A stretch of 38,903 nucleotides of DNA from Pseudomonadota bacterium. GTDB lineage: Bacteria; Pseudomonadota; Gammaproteobacteria; Burkholderiales; Thiobacillaceae. A model generated the notes under the pieces. The model did not search any database and was not told the origin of the DNA. It was given only the letters and a program-made list of their open reading frames with translations. A program made the position numbers and the translations under genes. Each line of letters starts with the position of its first letter. Positions within the stretch are counted from its first letter, which is position 1. Of the stretch, positions 1 to 7,311 are shown one piece after another. Location of the stretch: positions 1-38,903 of the forward strand of contig JAJZTS010000017.1 of the NCBI GenBank assembly GCA_021848725.1, in the 5' to 3' direction.

Positions 1-92
1 CAGCCACCGCCGACACTCTCGTGGCGGGCGATACGGAACGGACTGTCGGCCGCCTGGCCGATCCGATCCGCGATCCCGGCCCAGGCGGTCAT
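1..92 (-). CDS. Fructosamine kinase family protein, N-terminal fragment (runs off the window)
   Basis: Only the first 30 codons are inside the window. The ATG at 92-90 is two bases beyond the TAG stop of the upstream DUF971 gene, so the two are very likely co-transcribed and translationally coupled. The translation ends in an ESVGGG stretch about 26-31 residues in. This resembles the nucleotide-binding start of fructosamine-3-kinase/ketosamine kinase proteins, where a glycine-rich GGG followed by C/S/D-I-N is typical. Such enzymes phosphorylate sugar-amine adducts on proteins so that they break down. The catalytic part is outside the window, so the call rests on a short N-terminal match and gene position. 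Confidence 0.6.
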   Translation of the reverse strand, partial: MTAWAGIADRIGQAADSPFRIARHESVGGG

Positions 93-94
93 GC

Positions 95-484
95 CTATTT
101 GATCAGGGTCTTGGGCTCGCGCGACTCGCCGGCCTCTTCCAGGCGGCGCAGATATTCCTGCCAGTAAATGGTCTGCTTCTTGCCTAGGTCGTAGAGATAG
201 TCCCAGGAATAGATGCCGCTGTTGTGGCCATCGGAGAACTCCAACACCACGGCATATTGGCCGACCGGCTCGATGTTCTTGATCTCGACATTGATCTTGC
301 CGACTTGCAACACTTCTTGGCCGGGGCCGTGGCCGCGTACTTCAGCCGAGGGGGAGAACACGCGCAGATACTCGCAGGGTAGTTCGAATCGGCTACCGTC
401 GCTGAAGGCGACTTCGAGCTTTTTCGATTGCTGATGCAGTTTGATCTCGGTCGGGATGGGGCTGTCGGGATTCAGGCCAGCCAT
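95..484 (-). CDS. DUF971 domain protein (gamma-butyrobetaine hydroxylase-like N-terminal domain)
   Basis: A 129-residue protein that is essentially a single DUF971 domain. The family pattern is visible: a basic start with LEVAFSDG, then LPCEYLRVFSPSAEV, a middle VGQYAVVLEFSDGHNSGIYSWDYLYDL, and a C-terminal stretch of Arg/Glu-rich helix. This fold also occurs at the N-terminus of gamma-butyrobetaine hydroxylases and in some Fe-S/Mrp-type proteins, but the stand-alone bacterial protein has no settled function. I chose the ATG at 484-482 because an AGGAG ribosome site lies just upstream on the minus strand. A longer frame reaching 712 would run into the hoxA start and has no such site. It is followed after two bases by the fructosamine-kinase-like gene. 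Confidence 0.85.
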   Translation of the reverse strand: MAGLNPDSPIPTEIKLHQQSKKLEVAFSDGSRFELPCEYLRVFSPSAEVRGHGPGQEVLQVGKINVEIKNIEPVGQYAVVLEFSDGHNSGIYSWDYLYDLGKKQTIYWQEYLRRLEEAGESREPKTLIK

Positions 485-705
485 GGTGCAACTCCTGTTA
501 CTTTCCAAAAGGGGTGTAGTTTGCCAGTGGGGGTGCCGGAGGACAAGGTGGACTTTTTTAGTCGGGAATTTATAAGTGAGGCTATTCGAAGGATTTGTGC
601 TTGGTGGGGCCATTTCGGGTGGCGTGATAAGCTCATATTGAAACTGGGCAGGCCGATCAGCGTAGTTCGGTCGGCACTGATAGCGAACGGATGTAAAGGG
701 CAATT

Positions 706-2160
706 TTGGCACCGACCATTCTGATCGTTGACGATGAACCGCGCTCCCTGGAATCGCTGCGGCGTACTCTGGAAGAGGATTTCCGGGTGTTTACTGCGGG
801 CGGGGCGGTGGATGCGCTGGCCATCATGCAGGCTGAGTCGATCGATATCGTCCTGACCGATCAACGCATGCCCGAGACCAGCGGCGTCACCTTCTTGAAG
901 CAGGTGCGTGAGCAATGGCCGGAGACGGTGCGTATCATCATCTCCGGTTACACCGACAGCGAAGATATTATTGCCGGCCTTAACGAGGCGGGCATCTATC
1001 AATATCTGCTGAAGCCCTGGCATCCTGACCAGTTGTTACTCATCCTCAGGCAGGCGGTCGAGCTGCAGCGTTTGCAGCGGGAGAATCATCAGCTTGCGCT
1101 GGAATTGCGCACCTCCGAGCCGGCCCTGCGCAAACAGACCGAAAATAGCCGGCGGCGCCTGCGTCAAACCTTTGCCCTGAACAATATCGTCTGTGCCCAG
1201 GACAGCCCCTTGCGCGGTGTGTGCAGCATGGTCGAGCGGGCCGCCTGTTATGACGTGTCTATCCTACTGACAGGAGAATCTGGCACCGGCAAGGAATTAC
1301 TTGCTCGCGCCGTGCACTATGCCGGCGCCCGCTCCGAGCGGCCTTTCGTCGTGCAGAACTGCGGCGCCTTGCCGGATACCTTGCTGGAGTCGGAACTGTT
1401 CGGTCATAAAAAAGGTGCATTCACGGGGGCCTTCGAGGAACGGATTGGCTTGTTCCAGCAGGCCCACGGTGGCACCTTGTTCCTGGATGAGGTCGGCGAA
1501 ACTTCCCCGGCTTTCCAGGTCAAGCTTTTGCGCGTTCTGCAGGAAGGCGAGTGCCGGCCACTGGGCAGCAATCGGCCGATCTCGGTCGACGTGCGCATTG
1601 TCGCTGCCACCAACCGAAATCTGGCTGAGGAAGTGCAGGCTGGCCGTTTTCGAGGAGACCTCTTTTATCGCCTGGCGACATTGCCGATCGAGGTGCCGCC
1701 CCTGCGTGATCGACCTATGGATATTGCCCTTCTGGCGCGCAGCATGCTGGAAAAATTCGCCACTGTGCTCGGCAGGCGGGTGGACGGTTTCGCCCCCGAG
1801 ACCATGTCGGCCATGATGGCTTATGCTTGGCCAGGTAATGTGCGCGAACTGCAAAACGAAATCCAGCGCATGCTGGTGCTGTCGGATGGTCCGCTGCTGA
1901 CCCTAGAGCTATTGTCCTCGCACATCCATGCTACCGATCCGTTGAGTCTAGGCGCTTCCGGTTTGCGCGGTCGGGTCGGTGCCGTGGAGGCGCAGTTGCT
2001 GGCCGAAACCCTCGACCGCCATGCCGGCAACGTCAGCCGCGCCGCCCAGGAGCTGGGCGTATCGCGGCCGGGGCTGCGCAACAAGATGCGGCGCTTGGGT
2101 GTGGCAACGACCGTGCGCGGTCGGGGTCGGCCGGCGCGCAACGAGGCGGAAAATGGTTGA
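706..2160 (+). CDS. hoxA: HoxA/HupR: sigma-54-dependent response regulator of hydrogenase genes
   Basis: A 484-residue NtrC-family activator with three domains. The receiver domain (about 1-120) has the acidic pair D10/D11, phospho-acceptor D52 in LTDQRMP and K103. The AAA+ domain (about 165-400) has Walker A GESGTGKE at 190-197, the sigma-54 contact loop GAFTGA at 237-242 and Walker B GTLFLDE near 256-262. A FIS-type helix-turn-helix follows at about 438-465, then a basic tail. The start is TTG at 706 behind AAAGGG; the first internal Met is beyond the receiver core, so TTG is the only sensible start. In the characterised HoxA/HupR family the unphosphorylated form activates hydrogenase promoters. 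The last 8 bases overlap hoxB. The obvious target is the sigma-54 promoter before hoxK. Confidence 0.95.
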   Translation: MAPTILIVDDEPRSLESLRRTLEEDFRVFTAGGAVDALAIMQAESIDIVLTDQRMPETSGVTFLKQVREQWPETVRIIISGYTDSEDIIAGLNEAGIYQYLLKPWHPDQLLLILRQAVELQRLQRENHQLALELRTSEPALRKQTENSRRRLRQTFALNNIVCAQDSPLRGVCSMVERAACYDVSILLTGESGTGKELLARAVHYAGARSERPFVVQNCGALPDTLLESELFGHKKGAFTGAFEERIGLFQQAHGGTLFLDEVGETSPAFQVKLLRVLQEGECRPLGSNRPISVDVRIVAATNRNLAEEVQAGRFRGDLFYRLATLPIEVPPLRDRPMDIALLARSMLEKFATVLGRRVDGFAPETMSAMMAYAWPGNVRELQNEIQRMLVLSDGPLLTLELLSSHIHATDPLSLGASGLRGRVGAVEAQLLAETLDRHAGNVSRAAQELGVSRPGLRNKMRRLGVATTVRGRGRPARNEAENG

Positions 2161-3160
2161 ATCGCTGAACCTTCTTTGGCTGCAATCGGGTGGCTGTGGC
2201 GGCTGTACCTTGTCGCTGCTCAATACCGAACAGCCTCAATTGTTTGACCGCCTCCAAGATGCCGGCATCAATCTCTTGTGGCACCCCGCTCTGAGCGAGG
2301 CGACGGGGGCTGAGGCGCGGGAAATTCTGGTGGCATGCGCAGATGGCAGGCAACAGCTCGATATCCTCTGTATCGAAGGTTCTTTGTTGACCGGCCCAAA
2401 CGGTACGGGCCGCTTCCACATCCTGTCCGGTACCGGACGGCCCATGATTGAGTGGGTGCGTGACTTGGCCGGGCGGGCGCGCCATGTAATAGCGGTCGGC
2501 AGTTGCGCTGCATTCGGTGGCATCACCGCGACCGGGGGCAACCCGGCCGGGGCCATTGGTTTGCAATACGATGGCGAATTGGCTGGAGGGCTGTTAGGCA
2601 CAGGCTTTCGCGCCGGTTCTGATCTCCCGGCGATTAATATCGCCGGCTGTCCGATCCATCCGGGTTGGGTGCTCGATGTCTTGCTCGCCATCGCTTTGCA
2701 GCGATTTGCCGGAGAAGACCTGGACGCCCTGCAGCGGCCGCGTTTGTATGCCGACCATCTCGTGCATCACGGTTGCCCGCGCAACGAGTTCTATGAATTC
2801 AAGGCCAGCGCGGAAAAGCCTTCCGATCAGGGCTGCATGATGGAGAATCTTGGCTGCAAGGGCACTCAGGCTCATGCTGATTGCAACCTCCGGCTGTGGA
2901 ATGGCAGCGGTTCTTGTCTACGCGGCGGCTACGCCTGCATCAATTGCACCGAGCCCGGTTTTGAGAGTCCCGGCCATCCTTATGGTGAAACACCGAAGGT
3001 GGCGGGCATCCCCATCGGCTTGCCGTCCGATATGCCCAAGGCCTGGTTCGTCGCGCTTGCGGCGTTGTCGAAATCCGCCACACCAAAGCGGGTTCGGGAA
3101 AATGCGCTGGCGGACCACGTCGTGGTCGCGCCGGTGGTCAGAAAAAAGGATCGGCCATGA
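2153..3160 (+). CDS. hoxB: HoxB/HupU: regulatory (H2-sensing) [NiFe] hydrogenase small subunit
   Basis: A 335-residue Fe-S subunit of the cytoplasmic H2 sensor. It starts directly with MVESLNLLWLQSGGCGGC and lacks the Tat signal peptide of HoxK, as expected for a sensor that stays in the cytoplasm. Cluster ligands are visible in CGGC, GSCAAFGG, GCPIHPGW, HHGCPRNEF and the Cys-rich stretch from CMMENLGCKG to YACINC. About 50 residues follow the last cluster motif. In the Ralstonia homologue such a tail is needed for oligomer formation and contact with the kinase HoxJ. The start ATG at 2153 has a GAGGCGGA site and overlaps the hoxA stop by 8 bases. The stop overlaps a tiny frame leading into hoxC. 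Confidence 0.95.
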   Translation: MVESLNLLWLQSGGCGGCTLSLLNTEQPQLFDRLQDAGINLLWHPALSEATGAEAREILVACADGRQQLDILCIEGSLLTGPNGTGRFHILSGTGRPMIEWVRDLAGRARHVIAVGSCAAFGGITATGGNPAGAIGLQYDGELAGGLLGTGFRAGSDLPAINIAGCPIHPGWVLDVLLAIALQRFAGEDLDALQRPRLYADHLVHHGCPRNEFYEFKASAEKPSDQGCMMENLGCKGTQAHADCNLRLWNGSGSCLRGGYACINCTEPGFESPGHPYGETPKVAGIPIGLPSDMPKAWFVALAALSKSATPKRVRENALADHVVVAPVVRKKDRP

Positions 3161-3183
3161 TTGGCCGGCCGGTGCGGCGATGA
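3157..3183 (+). other. Possible 8-codon coupling mini-frame between hoxB and hoxC
   Basis: An ATG at 3157-3159 forms an ATGA overlap with the hoxB stop. It is preceded by AAAAAAGGA with about 6 bases spacing, a better ribosome site than hoxC itself has. The frame encodes MIGRPVRR and its TGA (3181-3183) overlaps the hoxC ATG (3180-3182) in a second ATGA. Ribosomes could therefore be handed from hoxB to the mini-frame and then to hoxC. This is seen directly in the sequence; translation of the mini-frame is inference and it may be chance. Confidence 0.35.
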
Positions 3184-4613
3184 CCAAGCTAGTGCTCGGT
3201 CCCTTCAACCGGGTGGAGGGCGACCTGGAAGTGACCCTGGACACCGTCGATGGCGTGGTCGAGGCCGCCTATGTCAATTCGCCGATGTATCGCGGCTTCG
3301 AGGAAATGCTGTTGGGCAAGGCGCCGCTCGATGCCCAGGTAATCGTGCCCCGTATCTGTGGCATCTGCTCGGTCGCGCAGAGCGTGGCAGCGACGACGGC
3401 CTTGCGCAACTTGGCTGGCCTGGAACCGGCGCCCAACGGCCGTTTGGCAGAATGTCTGGTCATGGCTTGCGAAAACCTGGCTGATCACCTGACCCATTTT
3501 TACCTGTTCTTCATGCCGGATTTCGCTCGGCCCGCCTATGCCGCTCGGCCATGGTTTGCCAAGGTGGCCAAACGTTTCAAGGCGGTCAGTGGCGAGGCGG
3601 CTGCAGAGGTACTGCCTGCCCGGGCTGCCTTCATGCATTTGATGGGCCTGATGGCGGGAAAGTGGCCGCATAGCCTGAGCCTGCAGCCCGGTGGGAGCGC
3701 CCGTCCGCTGGAACAGGCGGAGATTCTTCAGCTCATCGCACTGCTGCGCGATTTTCGCCGTTTTCTGGAGCGCCATACGTTTGGCGATCAGTTGGAAGCG
3801 GTGGCTGAATTGGATAGCCTGGATGCATTGGCGCACTGGCGTGATGGCCGGCGCGGTGATTTCGCTTTGTTCCTGGAGCTTGCAGAGGACTTGGGGTTGG
3901 ACAATTTGGGCCGCGCCGCCGATGGGTATCTGAGCTACGGCGCTTATGCTGCACCAGGGGGTTTATTGTTCCCGGCCGGCGTGTGGGCCGGTGATTTGCG
4001 GTCATTGGATACGGAACGCATCATGGAAGATCCGAGCCGTGCCTGGCTGGATGGATATCCCTCGCATCCAGCCGAGGGGCAGACTCGTCCGGTACCGGAC
4101 AAGCCGGGTGGCTATACTTGGTGCAAGGCGCCACGCTATGGTGGTCAAGTGTTGGAGACCGGCGCCTTGTCGCGCCAGATGGTGGCCGGCCATCCCTTGT
4201 TGCGCGAATTGGTGCTAGCCAAAGGCGGTAGTGTCTTGGCTAGGGTGCTGGCTCGGCAACTCGAGTTGGCCTGCGTCCTGCCGGCGATGGAGCGCTGGGC
4301 ACAGTCGCTACGCGTCGGCGAGCCGTGGTGCCATCAGACAGCATTGCCTCAATCTGGCAGCGCGGCGGGTCTGACCGAGGCAGCCCGCGGTGCCCTGGGT
4401 CACTGGCTTATGGTCAAGCAGGGGCGCATTGCAGGCTATCAAATCATTGCGCCGACTACCTGGAATTTTTCGCCGCGCGATGCCGACGGCGTGCCGGGGC
4501 CATTGGAGCAGGCTTTGGTCGGTGTGGCCGTCGACGAGGGTAGCGGCGATTCGGTACAGGTTCAACACGTGGTCCGATCCTTCGACCCGTGCATGGTGTG
4601 TACGGTGCACTAA
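3180..4613 (+). CDS. hoxC: HoxC/HupV: regulatory [NiFe] hydrogenase large subunit
   Basis: A 477-residue catalytic subunit of the H2 sensor. Ni ligands lie in the N-terminal motif RICGICS (C60, C63) and the C-terminal DPCMVCTVH. The protein ends exactly at that final His, so there is no C-terminal peptide to cleave; this is a hallmark of regulatory hydrogenases, which mature without a protease. I62 and F110 occupy the positions where ordinary hydrogenases carry Val and Leu (compare RICGVC and [10 protein letters not shown] in HoxG of this window). In the Ralstonia sensor these bulky residues narrow the gas channel and keep O2 out. The start ATG 3180 has no clear ribosome site of its own. The stop and the hoxJ start share one base (TAATG). 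Confidence 0.95.
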   Translation: MTKLVLGPFNRVEGDLEVTLDTVDGVVEAAYVNSPMYRGFEEMLLGKAPLDAQVIVPRICGICSVAQSVAATTALRNLAGLEPAPNGRLAECLVMACENLADHLTHFYLFFMPDFARPAYAARPWFAKVAKRFKAVSGEAAAEVLPARAAFMHLMGLMAGKWPHSLSLQPGGSARPLEQAEILQLIALLRDFRRFLERHTFGDQLEAVAELDSLDALAHWRDGRRGDFALFLELAEDLGLDNLGRAADGYLSYGAYAAPGGLLFPAGVWAGDLRSLDTERIMEDPSRAWLDGYPSHPAEGQTRPVPDKPGGYTWCKAPRYGGQVLETGALSRQMVAGHPLLRELVLAKGGSVLARVLARQLELACVLPAMERWAQSLRVGEPWCHQTALPQSGSAAGLTEAARGALGHWLMVKQGRIAGYQIIAPTTWNFSPRDADGVPGPLEQALVGVAVDEGSGDSVQVQHVVRSFDPCMVCTVH

Positions 4614-5998
4614 TGAGCGGTGCTGCCCGTCGTCCCTCTCCGCCTTTGCTGCCGCTGGAACGGCTGCATCATGCGGCCGCAGCCGATGGTCTGGAAAATC
4701 TGGGTGAGGATTTGTGGATCGAGGTCATCCAAAAGATGGATGAGGTCTACAACGATCTGCTCCAGTACGAGGTGGCGTTGGAGGAAAAGAACACCGCATT
4801 GGAGGAGTCGCAGCAATTTGTCTTGTCGGTCCTGGCCTCGATGTCCGACATCCTGGTTGTCTGCGACCGCGAGGGACGCATCCAGGAGGTAAATCGCTCG
4901 CTCCTGGAATTCACTGGCCGTCAGGCCGCCGATCTGCTCGGTCACAAATTCACAGAATTATTTGCCGACGACGGTTCGCGCGAGGCGGCGGAAAACATGT
5001 TCGCCCGCCATTCTGGCCAGAGCCTGCATGATTGCGAATTGAATCTGACCGCCGCCGACGGCGGCGGTGTGCCGGTTTCGCTAAATTGCACGCCGCGAAC
5101 CAATCATAGCGGCGCGCAGATGGGCATGGTGATCACCGGCCGTCCGGTTGGCGAACTGCGGAGGGCATATCAAGCACTGCATGAGGCGCACGAGGATTTG
5201 AAGCGCACCCAGCAGCAACTACTGCATTCGGAAAAAATGGCCTCGCTGGGCCGCCTGGTCGCTGGCGTCGCCCACGAGTTGAACAATCCGATCAGTTTCG
5301 TGTTGGGCAACGTCCACGCCCTCAATCGCTACGCCCAGCGCTTGGAAACCTATCTGGTGGCCATGCACGCCCAAGCACCCAAGGCGGAATTGGACCGCTT
5401 GCGCCAGGAATTGCGCATTGACCGCATGCTCGAAGACCTGCCGTCATTGATCGAGGGCACGGTGGAAGGCGCCGAGCGTACCCGCGACATCGTCGACAAT
5501 CTCAAGCGTTTCTCGGCCGTGGACCGCGACCAAGTGCAGGTCTTCGACCTGGGGCAGGTGGTCGAGCGCGCCGTGCATTGGGTGGCCAAGGCGGCGGCCG
5601 ACAAGCTCAAGGTGACCACCGATCTGCCGGAGGGGGTCGAGGTCGTCGGTTCGCCGGGGCAGATGCAGCAAGTGATGATGAACCTGGTGCAAAACGCCAG
5701 CGACGCGACCGCCGGCCTGTCCCAGCCGACGCTGGAAATCGCCGGCTGCCTCTTGGGCGACCGGGTGGAAGTGTGTTTCCGGGACAATGGCCCCGGCATT
5801 GCCGCCGAACACCTGCCCCATATCTTCGAGCCGTTCTACACCACCAAGGCGGTGGGCAAGGGCACCGGCCTGGGGCTAGCCATCAGCTACGGCCTGGTCG
5901 AGCGCCATGGTGGCAGCCTAACCGCGAGCAACCATCCCGACGGTGGCGCACGGTTTTGCCTGACCCTGCCGTTGGCTAGTAGCTCCGCCAATAAATAA
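4613..5998 (+). CDS. hoxJ: HoxJ/HupT: PAS histidine kinase of the H2-sensing system
   Basis: A 461-residue soluble kinase without membrane segments. A coiled stretch (about 35-70) leads to a PAS domain (about 70-180), which in the family docks on the regulatory hydrogenase. The dimerisation/phospho-acceptor domain has H221 in GVAHELNNP. The ATPase domain (about 310-455) has the N-box MMNLVQNASDA near 355-365, DNGPGI at 391-396 and GKGTGLGLAIS near 415-425. All catalytic boxes look intact, so the kinase should be active. The ATG overlaps the hoxC stop by one base; the longer frame beginning inside hoxC has no support. It is the last gene of the hoxABCJ block, followed by an AT-rich regulatory region. 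Confidence 0.93.
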   Translation: MSGAARRPSPPLLPLERLHHAAAADGLENLGEDLWIEVIQKMDEVYNDLLQYEVALEEKNTALEESQQFVLSVLASMSDILVVCDREGRIQEVNRSLLEFTGRQAADLLGHKFTELFADDGSREAAENMFARHSGQSLHDCELNLTAADGGGVPVSLNCTPRTNHSGAQMGMVITGRPVGELRRAYQALHEAHEDLKRTQQQLLHSEKMASLGRLVAGVAHELNNPISFVLGNVHALNRYAQRLETYLVAMHAQAPKAELDRLRQELRIDRMLEDLPSLIEGTVEGAERTRDIVDNLKRFSAVDRDQVQVFDLGQVVERAVHWVAKAAADKLKVTTDLPEGVEVVGSPGQMQQVMMNLVQNASDATAGLSQPTLEIAGCLLGDRVEVCFRDNGPGIAAEHLPHIFEPFYTTKAVGKGTGLGLAISYGLVERHGGSLTASNHPDGGARFCLTLPLASSSANK

Positions 5999-6015
5999 AA
6001 AATTAATTACCAATA

Positions 6016-6028
6016 TATCCAGTAATTG
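6016..6028 (+). promoter_or_regulatory. IHF-like site upstream of the hoxK promoter
   Basis: TATCCAGTAATTG fits the IHF pattern WATCARNNNNTTR with one mismatch. It sits in a markedly AT-rich stretch (about 5995-6050), roughly 110 bases upstream of the sigma-54 element, a normal distance for DNA bending between an NtrC-type activator and its promoter. A 5-base dyad ATATC/GATAT overlaps it. The matrix is loose and the site is only a candidate. Confidence 0.35.
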
Positions 6029-6129
6029 ATATCTATATTTTCATTTATTGCGCCGCGCTCAAGGCGGGGCGTCTCGTTATCCAGTTGTAATAAAACAGTA
6101 TTTTCTAGTTGCCTGTCGGCCCGAGGCGT

Positions 6130-6144
6130 TGGCACGCTTTTTGA
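6130..6144 (+). promoter_or_regulatory. Sigma-54 (-24/-12) promoter of the hoxK operon
   Basis: TGGCAC, 5 bases (gcttt), TTGA. The -24 element is perfect and the spacing is exact; the -12 element reads TTGA where TTGC is the consensus. The predicted transcript start is near 6156, about 60 bases before the hoxK ATG. Position between hoxJ and hoxK, together with an upstream NtrC-type activator gene (hoxA), supports HoxA control of everything from hoxK downstream. Confidence 0.75.
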
Positions 6145-6217
6145 GTAATAAGTCGCCATCGGCTTGCGCTCAGGCGACGCATGGCCGTCATTCCAAGCGC
6201 GTACACAGGAGACGAAA

Positions 6218-7303
6218 ATGGTGGAAACCTTCTACGAGGTGATGCGGCGGCAGGGCATCACCCGCCGCAGCTTCCTCAAATATTGTAGCCTCACCGCGGC
6301 CTCTCTAGGCTTGGGCCCGGCCTTCGTGCCGCGCATCGCCCATGCCATGGAGACTAAGCCGAGAACTCCCGTGCTTTGGCTGCACGGCCTGGAATGCACC
6401 TGCTGCTCCGAATCCTTCATTCGCTCCGCTCATCCCCTGGCCAAAGATGCCGTGCTGTCGATGATCTCGCTCGACTACGACGACACCATCATGACCGCGG
6501 CTGGTCATCAGGCCGAGGCCATCCTCGACGAGGTGATGACCAAGTACAAGGGCAATTACATCCTGGCCGTCGAGGGCAACCCGCCACTGAACCAGGATGG
6601 CATGTCTTGCATCATCGGCGGCAAGCCATTCGTCGACCAGCTCAAGCGTGTGGCGAAGGACTGCAAGGCCATCATCTCCTGGGGCTCCTGTGCTTCCTGG
6701 GGTTGCGTCCAAGCCGCCAAGCCAAACCCAACGCAGGCGACACCGGTGCACAAGGTGATCACCGACAAGCCGATCATCAAGGTGCCGGGTTGTCCGCCCA
6801 TCGCCGAGGTAATGACAGCGGTGATCACCTACATGCTGACCTTCGACCGCTTGCCGGAACTCGACCGCCAAGGTCGGCCGAAGATGTTCTACGGCCAGCG
6901 TATTCACGACAAATGCTATCGCCGGCCGCATTTCGATGCTGGCCAGTTCGCTGAGGCCTGGGACGACGACGGCGCCCGTCGCGGCTACTGCCTGTACAAG
7001 ATGGGCTGCAAGGGGCCGACCACCTACAACGCTTGTTCCACCGTGCGCTGGAACGATGGCGTGTCTTTCCCAATCCAGTCCGGTCACGGCTGTATAGGCT
7101 GTTCCGAGGACGGCTTCTGGGACAAGGGCGGCTTCTACGAGCGGGTAACCGGCATCAAACAATTCGGCATCGAGGCCAATGCCGACAAGATTGGCGGCGT
7201 GGCAGTTGGCGTCGTTGGTGCGGCGGTGGTGGCCCACGCGGCAGTGAGTGCTATCAAGCAGTCCCGGCGCCAACAAGGCGACGCCAGCGAACAGAACAAG
7301 TGA
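6218..7303 (+). CDS. hoxK: HoxK/HupS: membrane-bound [NiFe] hydrogenase small subunit precursor (O2-tolerant type)
   Basis: A 361-residue precursor. Residues 1-43 form a Tat signal with the twin-arginine motif TRRSFLK and a cleavage site after AHA. Mature numbering from M44 gives C17, C19, C20, C115, C120 and C149, so both extra cysteines (19 and 120) of the six-Cys [4Fe-3S] proximal cluster are present, in CTCC and SWGC. This cluster is the defining feature of O2-tolerant group 1 hydrogenases. Medial and distal cluster ligands follow in the C-terminal half. A hydrophobic helix (about 325-345) anchors the protein to the membrane and contacts the cytochrome b HoxZ. An AGGAG site precedes ATG 6218; a longer upstream frame would bury the Tat signal. 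hoxG follows after 8 bases. Confidence 0.97.
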   Translation: MVETFYEVMRRQGITRRSFLKYCSLTAASLGLGPAFVPRIAHAMETKPRTPVLWLHGLECTCCSESFIRSAHPLAKDAVLSMISLDYDDTIMTAAGHQAEAILDEVMTKYKGNYILAVEGNPPLNQDGMSCIIGGKPFVDQLKRVAKDCKAIISWGSCASWGCVQAAKPNPTQATPVHKVITDKPIIKVPGCPPIAEVMTAVITYMLTFDRLPELDRQGRPKMFYGQRIHDKCYRRPHFDAGQFAEAWDDDGARRGYCLYKMGCKGPTTYNACSTVRWNDGVSFPIQSGHGCIGCSEDGFWDKGGFYERVTGIKQFGIEANADKIGGVAVGVVGAAVVAHAAVSAIKQSRRQQGDASEQNK

Positions 7304-7311
7304 GGTAGAAC

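Noticed and set aside
638-666. TTGAAA as the -35 of a hoxA promoter
   Set aside because: The sequence 17 bases downstream (cgtagt) is too far from TATAAT to support it; no convincing hoxA promoter was found in 485-705.
2850-3179. A 110-residue upstream extension of hoxC
   Set aside because: It would overlap most of the 3' part of hoxB and does not resemble any hydrogenase; MTKLVLGPFNRVEGD at 3180 is the usual N-terminus.
5350-5821. Minus-strand frames opposite hoxJ
   Set aside because: Shadows of the GC-rich hoxJ coding strand, with no start signals or domains.
6305-7276. Minus-strand 323-residue frame opposite hoxK
   Set aside because: Shadow of the strongly coding hoxK strand; no domain or ribosome site.
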